From: Altererythrobacter ishigakiensis
Lineage (GTDB): Bacteria; Pseudomonadota; Alphaproteobacteria; Sphingomonadales; Sphingomonadaceae
Length of the DNA stretch: 64,000 nt
Direction: 5' to 3'
Assembly (NCBI RefSeq): GCF_001663155.1
Contig: NZ_CP015963.1
Coordinates: 1,636,001-1,700,000 of the forward strand
In this document: one piece after another, positions 60,688 through 64,000 of the stretch
Layout of the letters: every line of letters starts with the position of its first letter
Numbering within the stretch: position 1 is the stretch's first letter
Position numbers and translations under genes: made by a program
Notes under the pieces: model-generated
Seen by the model: the letters and a program-made list of their open reading frames with translations, nothing else
Told to the model about the DNA's origin: nothing
The model's database searches: none

Positions 60688-62058
60688 ATGCGTCTTTTCG
60701 TTTCACAATCGCGCACCTTAAAGAAGCCGGGTTCGTCAATCGTTATGGCTATTGCTCTGCTGAGCGGTACTGCAATGCTTAGCGGTGTGATTGCAGAGCC
60801 TGCGCATGCGCAACGCGACCGCAAAAAGAAGAAAGAGACCACTGAATATTCGAAGGAGTTTATCGAAGCCTTCACTCCATTGCAGGCCGCAGTGAATGCC
60901 AATGATGGCAGTGCGGCTGGTGTCGTTGGCCAGTTTCCGGCGATTGTTGCCCTTGCTCAGTCGGCCGACGAAAAGAACGCGCTTGGTGGCTTGATCTACA
61001 ACGCCGGAGCGCAGACCGGTGACCAGGGTCTTCAACTTCAAGGTATGGGCTTGATGCTTGAGAGCGGCAAGGTAGCGCCCGAGAATGTCGGTCGCTTCAA
61101 CTTTATCGCTTACCAATTGGCGAATGCTCGCGGTGACTATGCCGGATCGCGCGCTTATCTGCAGGCTGCAATCGATGCGAACTTCACAGCGGACAATGTG
61201 AGTGTTCCTGACATGCAGATTGCAATGGCAGAAAGCTTCATCACTGAAAACCGCATTCAGGAAGGTCTGGACTACCTTGCGACGGCAATCGAAACCAGGA
61301 AAGCAGCTGGTCAGCCTGTCGATGAGGCTTGGTACCGTCGCGGTCTTAGCGTGGCTTACAATAATGAAGTTGTCCCTCAGGTTTATGACTTTGCGTCGAT
61401 TTGGATCGCCGCCTATCCGTCGGAGACAAACTGGAGGGACGCGGTGAATATCGTGCGTAACCTCAATAGCTACGAGCGCGGAGCAATGCTTGATCTGATG
61501 CGGCTTTCTTACCGTGTTGGCGCGATGCAGGAAAAATACGAGTATATCGATTATGTCGAAGCAGCCGATGCTCGCCGTTTGCCAAATGAAGTCAAGCGTG
61601 TGATCGAGGATGGCTACGCGTCAGGCGTGGTTAGCCGCGACGACATCTATATTTCCGATTCACTTGAGATTGCCGACGGGCGTATTGCGGCTGACGAGGC
61701 TGACCTGCCAGCATTGGAAAGTGACGCGCGGTCTGCCGATGCTGGCTTGCGCACAGTCGTGGCCGCGGGCGATGCTTTCCTGAGCTACAGCGAGTATGCC
61801 AAAGCGGAAGATTTCTACTCCAAGGCGGTTGATATGTCCGGCGCGGATCGTGACGAAGTTCTGACTCGGTTGGGCATTGCTCAAGTTGAGCAGGGCAAAT
61901 TCGACGCAGCTAGCCAAACATTCGCTCAAGTCGGTGGGGCTCGTTCTCCAATCGCGAAACTTTGGACAGCCTATGTCAGCGAAAAGGCTGCGGCCGCAAC
62001 GCCTGCGGCAGAGCCGTCAGCTCCTGCGGTTGCAGAGGCCGAAGCAGCCACAAGTTAA
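60688..62058 (+). CDS. exported TPR-like repeat protein
   Basis: About 456 residues. A cleavable signal peptide (residues 1-41, AHA before QRD) sends it to the periplasm. A basic run KKKK follows, then helical repeats of tetratricopeptide type over about 55-420 (for example GDAFLSYSEYAKAEDFYSKAVDM and LGIAQVEQGKFDAASQTFAQV). The tail is Ala/Pro/Glu-rich. The ATG at 60688 has AGGAG nine bases upstream. I cannot name a family. Confidence 0.75.
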   Translation: MRLFVSQSRTLKKPGSSIVMAIALLSGTAMLSGVIAEPAHAQRDRKKKKETTEYSKEFIEAFTPLQAAVNANDGSAAGVVGQFPAIVALAQSADEKNALGGLIYNAGAQTGDQGLQLQGMGLMLESGKVAPENVGRFNFIAYQLANARGDYAGSRAYLQAAIDANFTADNVSVPDMQIAMAESFITENRIQEGLDYLATAIETRKAAGQPVDEAWYRRGLSVAYNNEVVPQVYDFASIWIAAYPSETNWRDAVNIVRNLNSYERGAMLDLMRLSYRVGAMQEKYEYIDYVEAADARRLPNEVKRVIEDGYASGVVSRDDIYISDSLEIADGRIAADEADLPALESDARSADAGLRTVVAAGDAFLSYSEYAKAEDFYSKAVDMSGADRDEVLTRLGIAQVEQGKFDAASQTFAQVGGARSPIAKLWTAYVSEKAAAATPAAEPSAPAVAEAEAATS

Positions 62059-62134
62059 GATAAGCTTCGAATTTGATTTTGGCGGCGCGGTTTCTTTGTG
62101 GGAACCGCGCCGTCCTTGTTTAATCGCTGACAGA

Positions 62135-62854
62135 CTATCGCAGGCGTTTCACGAAAACCTGGTTGTCCCGACGTTCGAGTTTGAAATTGTCGAGAGTAGC
62201 GAACATCTCGTTGAGGCTCTTATAGCCGTAATTGCGTACATCGAAGCTTGAACGATTTCCCGCGATCTGGCCAAGCTGAGAAAGATTAGCAAAGCCCTTC
62301 TCATCACGCTTGGCTTCTGAATATGCAGCGGTGATCAAATCCATCAGTTCATCATCGACTTGCGTAGCAGGATCTGACCCGTCTGGCGCATCTTGAGCAG
62401 GAAACTCCGATTTATAGTTGGCGATCAGTTTCTTGATCTCAATAAAACGGGTGCAGACGCTTTTGAAGGCTTGCGGGGTCTTGGCTTCGCCGAAGCCGTA
62501 GACGACGATCCCGTCCTGGCGGAGGCGGGTGACGAGCGGTGTGAAATCGCTGTCCGAGGTCATAATCCCGAAGCCGTCTACTTTGCCCTGATATAAGAGG
62601 TCGATCGCATCAATAGTCATCGCCATATCGGTGGCATTCTTTCCTTTTGACACGTCGAATTGTTGCTGCGGACGGATCCCGAATTTGTTGGTAATCTTGT
62701 CCCACCGCGCGAGATTGTCTTTCGCGAAGTTTCCGTATGCGCGGCGTATGTTGACCTGGCCCAGTTCGGCCATAACAGTTAGGACTGGATCGATCCCGTC
62801 TGGCGTTGTGTTGTCTGCATCTATCAGCAGAGCGATATTCTTAAGTTCTGACAT
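62135..62854 (-). CDS. NYN-domain nuclease-like protein with OST-HTH/LOTUS domain
   Basis: A 239-residue protein. The N-terminal NYN (PIN-like) domain holds Asp12 and Asp14 in IALLIDADN, the middle Asp in KNATDMAMTIDAI and the TSDSDF acidic motif, which form a metal-binding RNase-type site. The C-terminal 75 residues (ELMDLITAAYSEAKRD to QVFVKRL) resemble the OST-HTH/LOTUS RNA-binding fold. A role in RNA decay or maturation is inferred. It starts 40 bases after the carbonic anhydrase stop on the same strand; the start is ATG 62854, and GTG 62860 is possible. Confidence 0.85.
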   Translation of the reverse strand: MSELKNIALLIDADNTTPDGIDPVLTVMAELGQVNIRRAYGNFAKDNLARWDKITNKFGIRPQQQFDVSKGKNATDMAMTIDAIDLLYQGKVDGFGIMTSDSDFTPLVTRLRQDGIVVYGFGEAKTPQAFKSVCTRFIEIKKLIANYKSEFPAQDAPDGSDPATQVDDELMDLITAAYSEAKRDEKGFANLSQLGQIAGNRSSFDVRNYGYKSLNEMFATLDNFKLERRDNQVFVKRLR

Positions 62855-62894
62855 GCGCACTTACGTGGGGGCGATGGCGCGCCCGGGCAAGCGA

Positions 62895-63536
62895 TTAATC
62901 CTCGGGAAGAAATTCGCCAGTATCTTCGTCGAGCGAATAGAGTACGCCTTCCTTGATTGAGAAATGCGCTCCGCGCAGCTTCAATGCGCCCGCCTTCTCT
63001 TTTTCTGCCAACCACGGGAATGTCCGCAGATTGGTGAGGCTTTGGCGAATGGCGGCAAACTCCATAGCCAATTCAGCCTTGCGGCCAGTCGTGCCATGCT
63101 TCTCCGCGACAATTTGACTAGCTTCATCAAGCAGATTGACCCAATCCGCAACAAACCCGCCTTTACCGGGCTCCTTTGCCTTCATGCTTCCGGTAAGCGC
63201 CGCCTGACAGCCACCGCAGCGACCGTGCCCCATCACCACGATCTGCTTAACTTCCAGCATCTGGACTGCAAACTCGATTGCGGCGGAGACGCCGTGGTAG
63301 CCGGGTGATGTTTCAAAAGGAGGAACCAGCGCTGCAACGTTTCGTACAACGAAAATTTCGCCCGGATCGACGTCGAAAATCTGGGCAGGATCTACGCGGC
63401 TATCCGAACAGCCAATTATCATCAGTTTGGGTTGCTGGCCTTCGGCAATGGTTTGTTCAAACCTTTCGCGCTGGCGCGGGTAGGTTTCCTCTCGAAAACG
63501 TCGATAGCCTTTCAGCAGTTCGGCAAATTCTGGCAT
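62895..63536 (-). CDS. beta-class carbonic anhydrase
   Basis: Zinc enzyme that interconverts CO2 and bicarbonate, 213 residues. The ligands are Cys43 (GCSDSR), His104 and Cys107 (HGRCGG), and the Asp45/Arg47 dyad is intact. It lies 29 bases downstream of the sbtB gene and would hydrate or dehydrate carbon brought in by SbtA. The N-terminal segment EFAELLKGYRRFREE is usual for this family. Confidence 0.95.
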   Translation of the reverse strand: MPEFAELLKGYRRFREETYPRQRERFEQTIAEGQQPKLMIIGCSDSRVDPAQIFDVDPGEIFVVRNVAALVPPFETSPGYHGVSAAIEFAVQMLEVKQIVVMGHGRCGGCQAALTGSMKAKEPGKGGFVADWVNLLDEASQIVAEKHGTTGRKAELAMEFAAIRQSLTNLRTFPWLAEKEKAGALKLRGAHFSIKEGVLYSLDEDTGEFLPED

Positions 63537-63565
63537 CGCTTGCTATCCCCCCGTAGAAACAGACC

Positions 63566-63874
63566 TCAGAATCGCTCGCCTCGAATAACCTGCACGTCCC
63601 ACATGGTGAGTATGAAACCGTGAGAGGTGAGCATAGGGGCGATATCCTCTGCAAGCTGCATCGCTTTGTCTTCCGGCGCGATCGTCAAAACGAAAACCTT
63701 GTCTGTTCCCATAACGCGTTCTTCGCGCCAATGCCCGTCGCGCCCTTTGCCTGAGTCAACGGGAGTGACAGTCCAGCCAGTGATTTCAGCCCTTTCAATG
63801 GCCGCTGTTACGCGCTTCAGCAGCGCCTTGTCGGTCAGGATTTCAATCCGCTTGCGGGTGACAGTTTCGATCAT
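63566..63874 (-). CDS. PII-like signalling protein SbtB
   Basis: A 102-residue PII-fold protein, likely trimeric. The N-terminal RIEILTDKALLKRVTAAIE and ITGWTVTPVDSGKGRDG (T-loop region) correspond to cyanobacterial SbtB, which binds adenyl nucleotides and controls the SbtA bicarbonate pump. The last strand reads WDVQVIRGERF. It lacks the C-terminal Cys-rich extension of Synechocystis SbtB, so redox control through that loop is absent. It overlaps the sbtA stop by ATGA. Confidence 0.85.
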   Translation of the reverse strand: MIETVTRKRIEILTDKALLKRVTAAIERAEITGWTVTPVDSGKGRDGHWREERVMGTDKVFVLTIAPEDKAMQLAEDIAPMLTSHGFILTMWDVQVIRGERF

Positions 63875-64000
63875 GGCATGATCCCTCCGCCACCAGTCAG
63901 ATAGGCGGCAAATGCGCTAATAAGGCCAATGTTGACAAGCACGTTGAACGGGAAGGTTATGCTCAGCGACATGGTCAAGTATATTCCCGGATCCGCCTCC
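63871..64000 (-). CDS. sodium-dependent bicarbonate transporter SbtA, C-terminal end only
   Basis: The last 42 codons of a gene that runs out of the window on the right. The translated end is EADPGIYLTMSLSITFPFN followed by a VLVNIGLISAF helix and a glycine-rich tail ending GGGGIMP. This is the SbtA-type C-terminus, and the gene is coupled by ATGA to sbtB. Most of the protein is not visible, so completeness cannot be judged. Confidence 0.75.
   Translation of the reverse strand, partial: EADPGIYLTMSLSITFPFNVLVNIGLISAFAAYLTGGGGIMP

Overview
The window reads as the chromosome of a moderately GC-rich alphaproteobacterium of the order Sphingomonadales, most like the Erythrobacteraceae (Erythrobacter/Altererythrobacter type). 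This rests on protein similarity from memory and on gene order: nuoA-N followed by birA-coaX-rnj-DUF1467, gltX-gltA next to comEC and lexA, moeA-moaC-trpCDG, and ftsB-pdhA-pdhB with a lipoyl domain on the E1 beta subunit. No search was run. Nearly all of it is core genome. There is no prophage, insertion sequence, CRISPR array or rRNA operon.

Layout. 1-17347 (+): the nuo operon from the end of nuoB to nuoN, with two tiny membrane-protein genes between nuoD/nuoE and nuoE/nuoF. It runs by start/stop overlaps into birA, coaX, rnj and a DUF1467 gene. 17370-24008: a cluster of poorly described genes. A TipN-like membrane coiled-coil protein (-) diverges from an Hpt-like protein without the phospho-accepting histidine, a nucleotidyltransferase-like membrane protein, an unknown protein, and a histidine-kinase-like protein whose H-box histidine is proline. 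24025-27455: gltX-gltA-small membrane protein (-) and a gutted comEC (+). 27518-37639 (-): lexA with its own LexA box, then a long operon ppiD-trpE-DUF2233 lipoprotein-prolyl aminopeptidase-trpG-trpD-trpC-moaC-moeA.

37830-43462 (+): tpiA, secG and pyrG; a roughly 390-base gap that may hold a structured RNA; a small heat-shock gene on the other strand with an RpoH-type promoter and a ROSE-like RNA thermometer; grxC, a nitrilase and DUF1178; tRNA-Arg(CCU). 43469-46478 (-): MFS transporter, haloalkane dehalogenase and MscS channel. 46637-50788 (+): acyl-CoA dehydrogenase, ftsB, pdhA, pdhB and a strong terminator. 50812-53276 (-): tadG and two tadE genes. 53466-60386: phytoene-synthase-like protein, EF-hand protein, trmFO, lysoplasmalogenase, and gyrA coupled to a TauD-like dioxygenase. 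60688-64000: exported TPR-like protein (+), then (-) an sbtA-sbtB-carbonic anhydrase operon with a NYN-domain gene behind it.

The most notable points are: the SbtA/SbtB/beta-carbonic anhydrase bicarbonate module at the right end, with sbtA cut by the window edge; the cluster of polarity- or signalling-like proteins lacking both expected phospho-acceptor histidines; the comEC deletion remnant; the two-layer heat control of hsp20; and the unexplained terminator-ended region at about 40950-41126. Much of the function given here is inferred from motifs and gene order.
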